Assembly (NCBI RefSeq): GCF_000768555.3
Contig: NZ_KN293984.1
Span: 1-42,659 of the forward strand
Length of the DNA: 42,659 bases
DNA from: Roseovarius mucosus DSM 17069
GTDB lineage: Bacteria > Pseudomonadota > Alphaproteobacteria > Rhodobacterales > Rhodobacteraceae
Direction: 5' to 3'
The stretch's first letter is position 1. Each line of letters starts with the position of its first letter. The notes beneath the pieces were generated by a model. It was not told the origin of the DNA. It worked only from the letters and a program-made list of their open reading frames with translations, and ran no database searches. The position numbers and the translations under genes were made by a program. Below, in pieces: positions 8,733-16,092 of this stretch.

Positions 8733-8745
8733 TTACGAATTGTAA
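8733..8745. promoter_or_regulatory. Palindromic candidate operator in the divergent promoter region
   Basis: TTACGAATTGTAA is a palindrome (TTAC-N5-GTAA) in the 199-base gap between the acyl-CoA synthetase gene and the kinase gene. A TTGACG on the minus strand at 8707..8702 could be the -35 of the transporter operon; the palindrome then lies upstream of it, where an activator would bind. A nearly identical site (14 of 15 bases with the flanking CC) lies at 25464-25478. The protein that binds it is not known. Confidence 0.45.
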
Positions 8746-8811
8746 CAGCGCCACGATTGGTCTTTGCGGACCGGTTTTCCGGTGTTAGCCAAGACGCGGA
8801 AGGAGACTGTA

Positions 8812-10719
8812 ATGGGCACGAGCCGCGCCGATCACGACGCTATGACCATGGCCGGGCTGAACCTCATTCAGCAGGCTTTGACCATTTATGACCGCGATTT
8901 GCGGCTGGCTGTGTGCAACCGGCGGTTTCAGGAAATGTTCGCCCTGCCCGATGCTTTGGTGACACCCGGGGCGGATTTCGCGGATACGATCCGCTATCTG
9001 GCCACGCGCGGCGATTACGGCGATGTCGGAGATGTGGAGGGGTTTGTCGCCACCCGCGTCGAGATCGCCCGTGCCTTCGAGCCGCATTACATGGAACGCG
9101 CCCGCGCCAACGGCCGCACCATCAGCGTCGAGGGCACACCGCTGCCGCAGGGGGGATGGGTCACGGTCTATACCGACATCACCCGCGCCAAACGGCAAGA
9201 AGCGCTGTTGCGCGCGCGCTCAGAAGAGTTATCCGATCAATTGGTCGGCTATTCCGAAGAGCTCTCGGCCACAAACCGGCAGTTGGAGGCCACGATCACG
9301 GCCCTCGAAGAGGCCAAGCGCCAGATTTCCGAGGCCGAGGCCCGTACCAGAATGACCGCCGAAATGATGCCCGCCCATATCGCGCATGTCGGCCCGGACC
9401 GCTGTTACACGTATTCCAACCGGCGGCTGACCTCGGTCATGCCCGGCTCGCGCGCCGATCTGATCGGGGTGCACGCGGCGCAGGTGCTCGGACCACAGCC
9501 ATGGTCGATTATAGGTCCCGAACTGGACAAGGCCTATGCCGGGCAATCCTCGGTTTTCGAATTCACGCATGAGCCCAGTTCGCGGCGTATCCGGGTGGCG
9601 CTGACCCCGGATCACACCAGCGGCGGGGTCTATATCCTGTCGATGGACATCACCGAAGAAAGTCAGACCCGCGCGGCCCTGCAACAGACACGGCGTCGGG
9701 AAATGGCGGCACAACTGACCTCGGGGCTGGCGCATGATTTCTCCAACCTCCTGACGATCATCCTTGGGATGCAGTCGCGCCTTGGCCGCATGGGCCTGAA
9801 ACCCGAGGCGCAGGAATTGATCAATGCCACACTCTCGGCGGCACGGCGGGGTGGTGGGCTGCTCAACCGTATCGCCGATATGACCGGCCCGCGCGAGCAT
9901 GAACCCGTGCCCACCGATCTGGCCGCCTTTCTCGACGATCTGGACACGTTGGCGCGTTCGGCCCTGCCCACCGGAATCATGTTGCGAATTGTCTGCGACG
10001 GCCTGACGGATCGCTATCTGCTCGATCCCGGCATGTTGCAGGATTCGCTTCTTAATCTTGTTCTGAACGCGCGCGACGCCTGCGCGGGCGGCGGCACGGT
10101 CACCCTGACCGCTCAGCCAGTGCAGGATACCTGGCTCGAGATTGCCGTCGATGACACCGGCCCGGGCTTTAGCCCCGAGGCGCTCAAACACGCGCTTGAT
10201 CCGTTTTTCACCACCAAGGGCGGAGAGGGATCGGGGCTTGGCCTACCGATGGTCTATGACATGACCAAGCTGGCGGGCGGCAGAATCCTCATCGGCAATA
10301 CCGACACGGGCGGGCGCGTGGCACTGCGGCTGCCGCTGCGGCGTGCAGCAGCAGCACGACCTCCGGGCCTTGTCCTATTGGTCGAAGACAGCCCCGACCT
10401 TCGCTCGACCCTGCGCGACATGCTGCGTGGTGCCGGGCATAGCGTGATCGAGGCCGCCAGCGTGGATGAAGCCGCCGGCCTGATCGCCGATCTGCCGGAA
10501 ATCTCCGCCGTGTTATCGGATATTGTGCTGGAAGGCACACGAACCGGCATTGATCTGGCGCGACTCCCCCGGCGTGGCGGTTGCGCGCTGGTACTGATGA
10601 CTTCGCTGCCACCTGATGATCCGCTGCACCGGCAAGCAGCAGAGCTTGCCCCAGTGCTGCGCAAACCTTTTACCGCCGCGCAGCTTGACGCGGCCCTTAA
10701 CACCGGAGCGCAACCATGA
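8812..10719 (+). CDS. PAS-domain hybrid sensor histidine kinase with C-terminal receiver
   Basis: Sensor kinase of 635 residues without membrane segments, so probably cytosolic. In order: an N-terminal PAS-like region (about 12-125), a predicted coiled coil (about 130-180), a second PAS-like region (about 180-285), a dimerisation/phosphoacceptor domain with H308 in GLAHDFSNLL, and a catalytic domain with N box (N419 in NLVLNARDAC), G1 DDTGPGF, F box PFFTTK and G2 GSGLGLPM. A receiver domain follows (about 519-632) with phosphoacceptor D570 and K618. The ATG at 8812 is chosen for its AAGGAG site; the frame opens earlier at 8764 without one. It overlaps the response regulator gene by ATGA. Divergent placement suggests it senses the substrate, or an acyl-CoA, of the neighbouring operon. 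Confidence 0.9.
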   Translation: MGTSRADHDAMTMAGLNLIQQALTIYDRDLRLAVCNRRFQEMFALPDALVTPGADFADTIRYLATRGDYGDVGDVEGFVATRVEIARAFEPHYMERARANGRTISVEGTPLPQGGWVTVYTDITRAKRQEALLRARSEELSDQLVGYSEELSATNRQLEATITALEEAKRQISEAEARTRMTAEMMPAHIAHVGPDRCYTYSNRRLTSVMPGSRADLIGVHAAQVLGPQPWSIIGPELDKAYAGQSSVFEFTHEPSSRRIRVALTPDHTSGGVYILSMDITEESQTRAALQQTRRREMAAQLTSGLAHDFSNLLTIILGMQSRLGRMGLKPEAQELINATLSAARRGGGLLNRIADMTGPREHEPVPTDLAAFLDDLDTLARSALPTGIMLRIVCDGLTDRYLLDPGMLQDSLLNLVLNARDACAGGGTVTLTAQPVQDTWLEIAVDDTGPGFSPEALKHALDPFFTTKGGEGSGLGLPMVYDMTKLAGGRILIGNTDTGGRVALRLPLRRAAAARPPGLVLLVEDSPDLRSTLRDMLRGAGHSVIEAASVDEAAGLIADLPEISAVLSDIVLEGTRTGIDLARLPRRGGCALVLMTSLPPDDPLHRQAAELAPVLRKPFTAAQLDAALNTGAQP

Positions 10720-11417
10720 CGGCGCCGCTTGTGGCCATTCTCGACGATGAACCGGCGATCCGCTCGATGCTGGCGCAGGCCCTGACCGAGGCGGGATTTC
10801 GCACCATGGCCTTTGGCCGCGCCACGGAATTCGAGGCGGCGCTGCGCAGCACCACGCCCGATGTCTGCCTCGTAGATCTTTCGCTGCCAGATCGGGACGG
10901 GCTTAGCCTTGTGCATCGCCTAGCCCTCGAACAGGGGGCGACGGTGATCATCATTTCGGGGCGCGCGCAGGTGCAGGACCGGGTGACGGGGCTGGAGCTC
11001 GGGGCGGATGATTACATCATCAAACCGTTTGATCCCGCCGAGGTGGTGGCCCGCGTGCGCGCCCGCCTGCGCCGGGGCACACCCAGCACCCAAACCGGCG
11101 AGGTGGCGCGGTTCAACGGCTGGGTCGCACATTTCGACCGCTACATGCTCGAGGATGAGACTGGAACGGAAACACCCTTTTCCCATGCAGAGGGTGAGGT
11201 GCTGCGCCTCTTTCTCGAACGACCCAAACGGTTGATTTCCCGCCAGACAATGCAAGAGACGCTTGGTGGGGCGGCGGGCGAAAGCTTTGACCGCGCCATG
11301 GACGTGCGCATCTCGCGCCTGCGGACCAAGCTGCGCGAAGACCCAAAAAACCCGCGCCTGATCAAGACGATCTATGGCGCGGGGTATATCTTTCTGGGGG
11401 ATGTAAGCTGGGGCTGA
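10716..11417 (+). CDS. OmpR/PhoB-family response regulator
   Basis: DNA-binding response regulator of 233 residues, encoded in ATGA overlap with the hybrid kinase gene. The receiver domain (about 1-115) has the acidic pair D10/D11, phosphoacceptor D54 (CLVDLSLPD), S81 and K103 (YIIKPFD). A winged-helix output domain fills the C-terminal half (about 130-230), ending KTIYGAGYIF, the typical OmpR-family wing. The kinase's own receiver suggests a phosphorelay or a phosphate sink in addition to direct transfer to this protein. Likely targets are the divergent acyl-CoA synthetase and transporter genes, which is inference from position. Confidence 0.93.
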   Translation: MTAPLVAILDDEPAIRSMLAQALTEAGFRTMAFGRATEFEAALRSTTPDVCLVDLSLPDRDGLSLVHRLALEQGATVIIISGRAQVQDRVTGLELGADDYIIKPFDPAEVVARVRARLRRGTPSTQTGEVARFNGWVAHFDRYMLEDETGTETPFSHAEGEVLRLFLERPKRLISRQTMQETLGGAAGESFDRAMDVRISRLRTKLREDPKNPRLIKTIYGAGYIFLGDVSWG

Positions 11418-11424
11418 GGGCTCC

Positions 11425-12078
11425 TTAAGGGTGCCGCCCCTCCATGATTTGATTGGCAAAGCCGTGGTTGGTGTCGCGGTGATGTGCCTCATCGGCACGC
11501 ACCGCAATAACCACATCGCGCAACCGCGCCTCTGAAGGCAGCGCCCAATAGTCGATGGCGATTTGCGGCGCGGGCACGTTGTCTTGCCGCCCTGCATCAA
11601 TCTCGGCCAGATAATGCGTGTAGCTTACCACCGCTTCCTCTTCCAGATAGCCCACGATGCGATGCGCCGTGCGCGGGGCCAAGAGATAGGTGAAGAAGAA
11701 CACATTATAAAAAATCGCCTGCGCAATCATGATCAGCCAGCGTTCACCGCGCGAGGGCTGCGCGATGTGGACGAAGGTCATAAGATGCATCCGCTCATTT
11801 TCAGCCTCGTCCAGCAACTCGCGGATCCAGCCCTGATCCTCGCGGATGTGTCTCACAGATTTGAGATGCTGCAAGAGCCCCCCCACCATGCCCGGCACGG
11901 CGGCCACGGTTTCCAAGACAACCGCGCGATGTCCGTAACGCTTGGAAAAGAACGCATCGGCAAAGACCCGCATGAATTTCACGATACGCAGCGCGATCCG
12001 GTCATGAATATCGCGCGGACTATGGTGCGTCTCCAGCGTCGCTGTGTCGTCGCTCTGAAATTGCCTCTCGGGTCTCAT
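11425..12078 (-). CDS. aox: Alternative oxidase (cyanide-insensitive ubiquinol oxidase)
   Basis: Di-iron membrane-associated quinol oxidase that reduces oxygen to water without pumping protons. All diagnostic motifs are present in 217 residues: LETVAAVPGMV with E56, NERMHL with E95 and H98, LEEEAV with E147, and RADEAHHRD with E197 and H200, which supplies all six iron ligands. Two hydrophobic stretches (about 52-72 and 115-135) fit monotopic membrane attachment. Length matches other bacterial AOX proteins. The ATG at 12078 has GGAGTG upstream. It follows a ferredoxin gene by 90 bases on the same strand and converges on the response regulator gene. AOX is patchy in bacteria, so acquisition by transfer is possible. 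It probably relieves over-reduction of the quinone pool or resists cyanide, NO or sulfide. Confidence 0.95.
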   Translation of the reverse strand: MRPERQFQSDDTATLETHHSPRDIHDRIALRIVKFMRVFADAFFSKRYGHRAVVLETVAAVPGMVGGLLQHLKSVRHIREDQGWIRELLDEAENERMHLMTFVHIAQPSRGERWLIMIAQAIFYNVFFFTYLLAPRTAHRIVGYLEEEAVVSYTHYLAEIDAGRQDNVPAPQIAIDYWALPSEARLRDVVIAVRADEAHHRDTNHGFANQIMEGRHP

Positions 12079-12168
12079 CTTTCACTCCATGGCTTGATGA
12101 GTGTCAGATGGGGATGAAAGATGACTCTTGAATGCGACAAATCGTGCCGCCCGCCACGGATCAGAGCA

Positions 12169-12486
12169 TCAAACAGCGCGTTGCTCTGGCAGATCGACCT
12201 TTTGCAGGCGTTCCAGTCCGAGCCGGGTTTCCCGCGTCAATTCGATGGCACCGCGGGTGCAGACATCCGCACAAAGCCCGCATCGCCCGCAGACCTCCAG
12301 CGTGGTCACGACCGGCAAACGCTCGTCATCAAGGACGACGATCGCTTTGGGACAGACTTCGACGCAATCCCCGCATCCGGTACGCAAATCGGCAAGACGC
12401 CATTCCCGTACTGCTCCGGGTGGACGCGGCATGACAGTGCGGGCGTCGGAACTTGGCAGGGAACGATCCCGCAATTCATACCACAT
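12169..12486 (-). CDS. Short two-cluster ferredoxin-like protein with an incomplete first cluster motif
   Basis: A 105-residue protein with tandem 4Fe-4S motifs. The second is complete: C66, C69, C72 and C76 (CGRCGLCADVC). The first has C38, C41 and C45 followed by Pro (CGDCVEVCP), but the position three residues before C38 is R35 where a cysteine is expected. The codon is CGT, one transition away from the Cys codon TGT. The RPPGA stretch before the first motif recalls NapF-type ferredoxins, but the protein is shorter and no nap genes are present. The start at 12486 is chosen for the AGGAGG site upstream; 12519 is an alternative. It may pass electrons to or sense conditions with the neighbouring alternative oxidase; this is inference. 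Confidence 0.75.
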   Translation of the reverse strand: MWYELRDRSLPSSDARTVMPRPPGAVREWRLADLRTGCGDCVEVCPKAIVVLDDERLPVVTTLEVCGRCGLCADVCTRGAIELTRETRLGLERLQKVDLPEQRAV

Positions 12487-12531
12487 TTTCTCAAGCCTCC
12501 TCTGTGCTGACCGCCACACCCCTGATCTTCT

Positions 12532-12630
12532 TTAAAATGAAAACATGACGACCGACTCGCCAATGATGCAGATCAATTCATCCTGCGGAAAATACTTGAT
12601 CTGTCGCGCGGCGGCGCAGCATGCACTCAT
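12532..12630 (-). CDS. Possible 32-residue ORF overlapping the end of the M20 hydrolase gene
   Basis: The ATG at 12630 overlaps the hydrolase stop in an ATGA junction, and the frame runs for 32 codons to a TAA. The product is cysteine-containing near its start ([10 protein letters not shown]) and hydrophobic near its end. The only purine-rich site (AAGG) touches the start codon, which is a poor spacing. It could be a real coupled small protein, the remnant of a longer gene, or chance. Confidence 0.25.
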   Translation of the reverse strand: MSACCAAARQIKYFPQDELICIIGESVVMFSF

Positions 12631-13829
12631 CCTTCTAGCCGCGCAACGGCCCCGGCAAGCACCTCAAGGCCTGTGACCAGATCCCGCTCATCCGTATCCT
12701 CGGCGAAGGCATGGCTGATTCCGTTGATCGAGGGAACAATGAGCATCGCCGCAGGCATCAGCCGCGAGGCATTGGTCGCATCATGGAGCGCACCGGACTG
12801 CATTTCGCGCCAGCGGCCGGGCGCCACGGCCGCAGCACTCGCACAGAGCGCCGCGCGCAGGTGGGCATCCATCGGCACCGGCTCCAGCCCCAGCATCTCA
12901 CCATAGCTGAGGTCGAGCCCCGCTTCGCGTGCAACTTCCTCGGCGGTATCGCGGATAATCGTCTCCATCCGGTGCAACCGGTCCGCCATGCCATCCCGCC
13001 ATTGCATCGAGAAGACCACCCGCCCCGGCACGATGGAATGTGCATCGGGATGCAAGGCGACATGACCGATGGTCCAAACCGTTGAGGGAGTCACCACGTT
13101 ACGGAACCGCTCATTGATCAGCAGGTTGAACCGCGCCAGCCCCTGAAACGCATCGCGGCGGCGGTGCATGGGGGTGGTGCCCGCATGGTTCTGTTCGCCC
13201 TCGAAGGTGATCCGCATGTCGCGGATGCCAACGATATCTGTAACCACCCCTACCGCCTCGCCCGCCTCGAAGAGCCATGGCCCCTGCTCGATATGCATTT
13301 CGAGAAACCCGGCAAAGCGGGACGGGTCGACAAAATCCCCGGCCATGGACGCCACGACGCGCCGCGCTTCGGCAAAGCTGATGCCGCCGCGGTCGGTCAG
13401 ACGATCCGCCGCGTCCAGCGCCAAATTTCCCGCCCAGATGGCGCTGCCCGTGGTCACGCCAAACCGCCCCTCTTCATCCTGAAAGGACACGACCGACACG
13501 GGCGGGCCACCGGCCTCGCGCCCTGCGCGGACAATCTCGAGCCCGGCGATCACACCAAGCGCACCATCAAGCCAACCGCCCTCGGGCTGGCTGTCGCTGT
13601 GGCTACCGACCAAAAGCGATGGCCCCTCGGCCAGACCAAAGAGATTGCCAACAGGATCGAAATGCGGCCTCAGGCCCGCAGCTTCGATCTGAGCCGCCAA
13701 CCATTGCCGCGCCTCGATATCAGAGGGGCTGAAGGCCGGGCGCACCACGCCCTTGCCTACGCCCGCCGCACCGAAGCTGCGCAAATGGTGCAGATCCTTG
13801 AGAAACCGCTCGGGATTGACCCTGATCAT
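12627..13829 (-). CDS. M20-family Zn-dependent amidohydrolase (N-carbamoyl-L-amino acid hydrolase / allantoate amidohydrolase type)
   Basis: Cytosolic metallo-amidase of about 400 residues that removes a carbamoyl or ureido group from an N-carbamoyl amino acid or related compound. Metal-site motifs of the hydantoinase/carbamoylase family are visible: [11 protein letters not shown] with H77, D88 in WLDGALG, the EE pair in FQDEEGRF (119-120), EMHIEQGP, and a C-terminal ISHAFAED with the last His. The family usually has GSHLDT where this has GSHSDS. Two ATGs lie six bases apart; the second (13829) has AGGAG at correct spacing. The exact substrate cannot be told from sequence. Downstream genes encode the ferredoxin and alternative oxidase, with no evident pathway link. 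Confidence 0.88.
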   Translation of the reverse strand: MIRVNPERFLKDLHHLRSFGAAGVGKGVVRPAFSPSDIEARQWLAAQIEAAGLRPHFDPVGNLFGLAEGPSLLVGSHSDSQPEGGWLDGALGVIAGLEIVRAGREAGGPPVSVVSFQDEEGRFGVTTGSAIWAGNLALDAADRLTDRGGISFAEARRVVASMAGDFVDPSRFAGFLEMHIEQGPWLFEAGEAVGVVTDIVGIRDMRITFEGEQNHAGTTPMHRRRDAFQGLARFNLLINERFRNVVTPSTVWTIGHVALHPDAHSIVPGRVVFSMQWRDGMADRLHRMETIIRDTAEEVAREAGLDLSYGEMLGLEPVPMDAHLRAALCASAAAVAPGRWREMQSGALHDATNASRLMPAAMLIVPSINGISHAFAEDTDERDLVTGLEVLAGAVARLEG

Positions 13830-13920
13830 CGCCATCTCCTCGCCTTATGCGCACAGCCTAGCGGTCCGACGCGGGCCCGCAATGGTCTTGTTATAGGGTT
13901 GGACGTGCGAAGGGGAGGAC

Positions 13921-13995
13921 TGGTGCTGCTGGGGAGGATTGAACTCCCGACCTCGTCATTACCAATGACGCGCTCTACCACTGAGCTACAGCAGC
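13921..13995 (-). tRNA. tRNA-Thr (anticodon GGU)
   Basis: A full cloverleaf can be drawn on the minus strand: 7-bp acceptor stem GCTGCTG/CAGCAGC, D arm with AGCTCAGTGGTAGAGC, anticodon stem CGTCA/TGACG around the loop TTGGTAA (anticodon GGT, reading ACC threonine codons), T arm with GTTCAATCC, and an encoded CCA end at 13923..13921. The gene stands alone between the M20 hydrolase and the murA group. Confidence 0.97.
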
Positions 13996-14008
13996 ACGTG
14001 TGGCGCGC

Positions 14009-14037
14009 TGATTAGACGCTAATCGCAGATGGCGCAA
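14009..14037 (-). promoter_or_regulatory. Candidate tRNA-Thr promoter with an overlapping palindrome
   Basis: On the minus strand a TTGCGC (14037..14032) and a TAATCA (14014..14009) are separated by 17 bases and lie just upstream of the tRNA 5' end at 13995, a good sigma-70 arrangement. A perfect inverted repeat GATTAG-ACG-CTAATC occupies 14010-14024, overlapping the -10. The gap also serves the divergent 55-residue ORF and murA, so the repeat could be a shared operator or chance. Confidence 0.45.
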
Positions 14038-14081
14038 GGGGTAACTGGACGGTTTTTCGCACCTCCTGTAAGAGAGGGCCC

Positions 14082-14249
14082 ATGAGCGAAAAACAAACAC
14101 CGGACAAAGCCGCGAAACAGGGCCAAAGCCGCGAGGACAGGCTGAAATCGGCGTTGAAGGCCAATCTCGCACGGCGTAAGGCGCAGATGCGCGCCAAGTC
14201 GGACGGTCGGTCCGCGCCAAAGCCGGCCGGTACAAAGGATAAAGGGTAG
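14082..14249 (+). CDS. 55-residue basic small protein upstream of murA
   Basis: A short frame, ATG at 14082 to TAG at 14249, encodes a hydrophilic lysine- and arginine-rich protein beginning [20 protein letters not shown] and containing a predicted helix [19 protein letters not shown]. It ends five bases before the murA start, so it is probably co-transcribed. I recall comparable small hypothetical proteins before murA in related Rhodobacteraceae, which supports its being real. The ribosome site (AGAGAGGG) is close to the ATG. Function unknown; the charged helix could bind nucleic acid, but this is only a guess. Confidence 0.75.
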   Translation: MSEKQTPDKAAKQGQSREDRLKSALKANLARRKAQMRAKSDGRSAPKPAGTKDKG

Positions 14250-14254
14250 AGCAG

Positions 14255-15523
14255 ATGGATTCGATCGTCGTCACGGGCAACGGCCCGCTTCAGGGGCAAA
14301 TTCCGATCGCGGGGGCCAAGAATGCCTGTCTGACGCTGATGCCCGCCACATTGCTGAGCGATGAGCCGCTGACCCTGACCAACGCGCCGCGCCTGTCGGA
14401 CATCAAGACAATGACAACGCTCCTGCAATCGCTGGGGGCCGAGGTGGTTCAGATGCAGGGCGGCCAAGTGCTGGCACTGTCGTCTCACAATCTCAACAAC
14501 CACGTTGCGGACTATGACATTGTGCGCAAGATGCGGGCCTCGATCCTCGTTCTGGGGCCGATGCTGGCGCGCGACGGGCATGCGGTGGTTTCGCTGCCGG
14601 GCGGCTGTGCCATCGGCGCGCGCCCCGTCGATCTGCATTTGCGGGCGTTGGAGGCCATGGGGGCCGAACTCGACCTGCGTGAGGGCTATGTGCATGCCAA
14701 GGCTCCCGGCGGCCTCAAGGGAGGCACCTTCGAATTTCCGATCGTGTCGGTCGGGGCAACGGAAAATGCGCTGATGGCGGCGACGCTGGCCAAGGGCACG
14801 ACCGTGCTCAAGAATGCCGCGCGCGAACCTGAGATCGTCGATCTGGCCCAGTGTTTGCGTCGCATGGGTGCGCAGATCGAAGGTGAAGGCACCAGCACGA
14901 TCACCATTCAAGGCGTGGATCGGTTGGGCGGGGCCACCCATCCCGTGGTGGTCGACCGGATCGAGCTTGGGACCTATATGCTGGCCCCGGCCATCTGCGG
15001 CGGCGAGGTGGAATGTCTTGGCGGGCGGCGCGATCTCGTTGGGGCCTTCTGCGACAAGCTGGAAGAGGCGGGCGTGAGCGTGACCGACACGGACGCAGGC
15101 CTCAAGGTCAGCCGCAAGAATGGCCAGGTGCGCGCCGTCGATGTGGTGACAGAGCCCTTCCCCGGCTTCCCGACCGACCTTCAAGCGCAGATGATGGCGT
15201 TGATGTGCACTGCCGAGGGCACCGCGGTGCTGGAAGAGCGTATCTTTGAAAACCGCTTCATGCACGCACCGGAACTGATGCGGATGGGAGCCAAGATTGA
15301 TGTGCACGGCGGCACCGCCACCGTAACCGGCGTCGACCACCTCAAGGGTGCGCCGGTCATGGCCACCGATCTGCGGGCTTCGGTCTCGCTCATCCTTGCG
15401 GGACTGGCGGCAGAGGGGGAAACCATCGTCAACCGGGTTTATCACCTTGATCGCGGCTATGAGCGGGTCGAGGAAAAGCTGGGCAATGTCGGGGCCAGGA
15501 TCGAAAGGATCAGCGGCAAATGA
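14255..15523 (+). CDS. murA: UDP-N-acetylglucosamine 1-carboxyvinyltransferase
   Basis: Cytosolic enzyme of the first committed step of peptidoglycan synthesis: transfer of enolpyruvate from PEP to UDP-GlcNAc. The 422 residues match the family length. K22 in the GAKNA motif and the catalytic cysteine C118 in [13 protein letters not shown] are present; the Cys form is the fosfomycin-sensitive type. The gene follows the 55-residue ORF by five bases and overlaps the DUF2948 gene (ATGA). The group murA - DUF2948 - hisD is a familiar alphaproteobacterial order. Confidence 0.97.
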   Translation: MDSIVVTGNGPLQGQIPIAGAKNACLTLMPATLLSDEPLTLTNAPRLSDIKTMTTLLQSLGAEVVQMQGGQVLALSSHNLNNHVADYDIVRKMRASILVLGPMLARDGHAVVSLPGGCAIGARPVDLHLRALEAMGAELDLREGYVHAKAPGGLKGGTFEFPIVSVGATENALMAATLAKGTTVLKNAAREPEIVDLAQCLRRMGAQIEGEGTSTITIQGVDRLGGATHPVVVDRIELGTYMLAPAICGGEVECLGGRRDLVGAFCDKLEEAGVSVTDTDAGLKVSRKNGQVRAVDVVTEPFPGFPTDLQAQMMALMCTAEGTAVLEERIFENRFMHAPELMRMGAKIDVHGGTATVTGVDHLKGAPVMATDLRASVSLILAGLAAEGETIVNRVYHLDRGYERVEEKLGNVGARIERISGK

Positions 15524-15990
15524 CCGAAGACGCCAAATTCGAAGACGGGCGGGAAGCACCGCTCAACCTCGGCGCGATGGAAGAGGAGGATCTAAGGGTC
15601 ATTTCCTCTCTGGCGCAGGATGCTGTGTTTCCGATCACCGAAATGACCTGGCAACCGGCCAAGCGCCGGTTTGGCCTGCTGCTCAACCGCTTTCGCTGGG
15701 AGGATCAGGGCCGCGAACGGCATGGGCCGGAACGGGTGCAATCGCTCTTGGTGGTCGACAATGTGCTGCGCGTCGCGAGCCAAGGCATCGACCGGAGCGA
15801 CAAGGACACGATCCTGTCGATACTTGCGATCACCTTCGAGCCGGGGACAGAGGGGGCGGGACATGTGCTCTTGACGCTGGCGGGCGATGGCGCACTGCGG
15901 CTCGAGGTTGAGGCACTCGAAGTCACACTCAAGGATGTGACACGGCCCTACCGTGCCCCATCGGGCAAAGTGCCCCATCACGAAGGCTGA
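15520..15990 (+). CDS. DUF2948 family protein
   Basis: A 156-residue acidic cytosolic protein without signal or membrane segments. The pattern [19 protein letters not shown] near residue 25 and the following LNRFRWED match what I know as DUF2948, a family conserved in alphaproteobacteria between murA and hisD. The gene starts inside the murA stop (ATGA), so translation is coupled. No biochemical role is known to me. Confidence 0.85.
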   Translation: MTEDAKFEDGREAPLNLGAMEEEDLRVISSLAQDAVFPITEMTWQPAKRRFGLLLNRFRWEDQGRERHGPERVQSLLVVDNVLRVASQGIDRSDKDTILSILAITFEPGTEGAGHVLLTLAGDGALRLEVEALEVTLKDVTRPYRAPSGKVPHHEG

Positions 15991-16005
15991 TGCGGCCTGA
16001 CTGCC

Positions 16006-16023
16006 GCGGATATGAGTATTTGC
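16006..16023 (+). repeat. GAGTATTTGC element, copy 1
   Basis: GCGGATATGAGTATTTGC lies in the 100-base gap between the DUF2948 gene and hisD. A copy with 17 of 18 bases identical lies on the minus strand at 31794-31811, upstream of pyrB. I recall similar GGATATTT/GAGTATTT sequences scattered in Rhodobacteraceae intergenic regions. Role unknown. Confidence 0.4.
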
Positions 16024-16092
16024 CCCATAAAGAAGACCGGGGCTTGAGACAGGGGTCCCACCCCGCTATGTCCCCCGGCAAAAGGAACCGCC

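Noticed and set aside
12079..12168. An FNR/NnrR-type site (TTG-N8-CAA) upstream of the alternative oxidase gene
   Set aside because: The nearest candidate, TTGTCGCATTCAA, has seven rather than eight spacer bases and poor half sites.
14012..15559. A 515-codon open frame on the minus strand
   Set aside because: It is antisense to murA and shows no domain.
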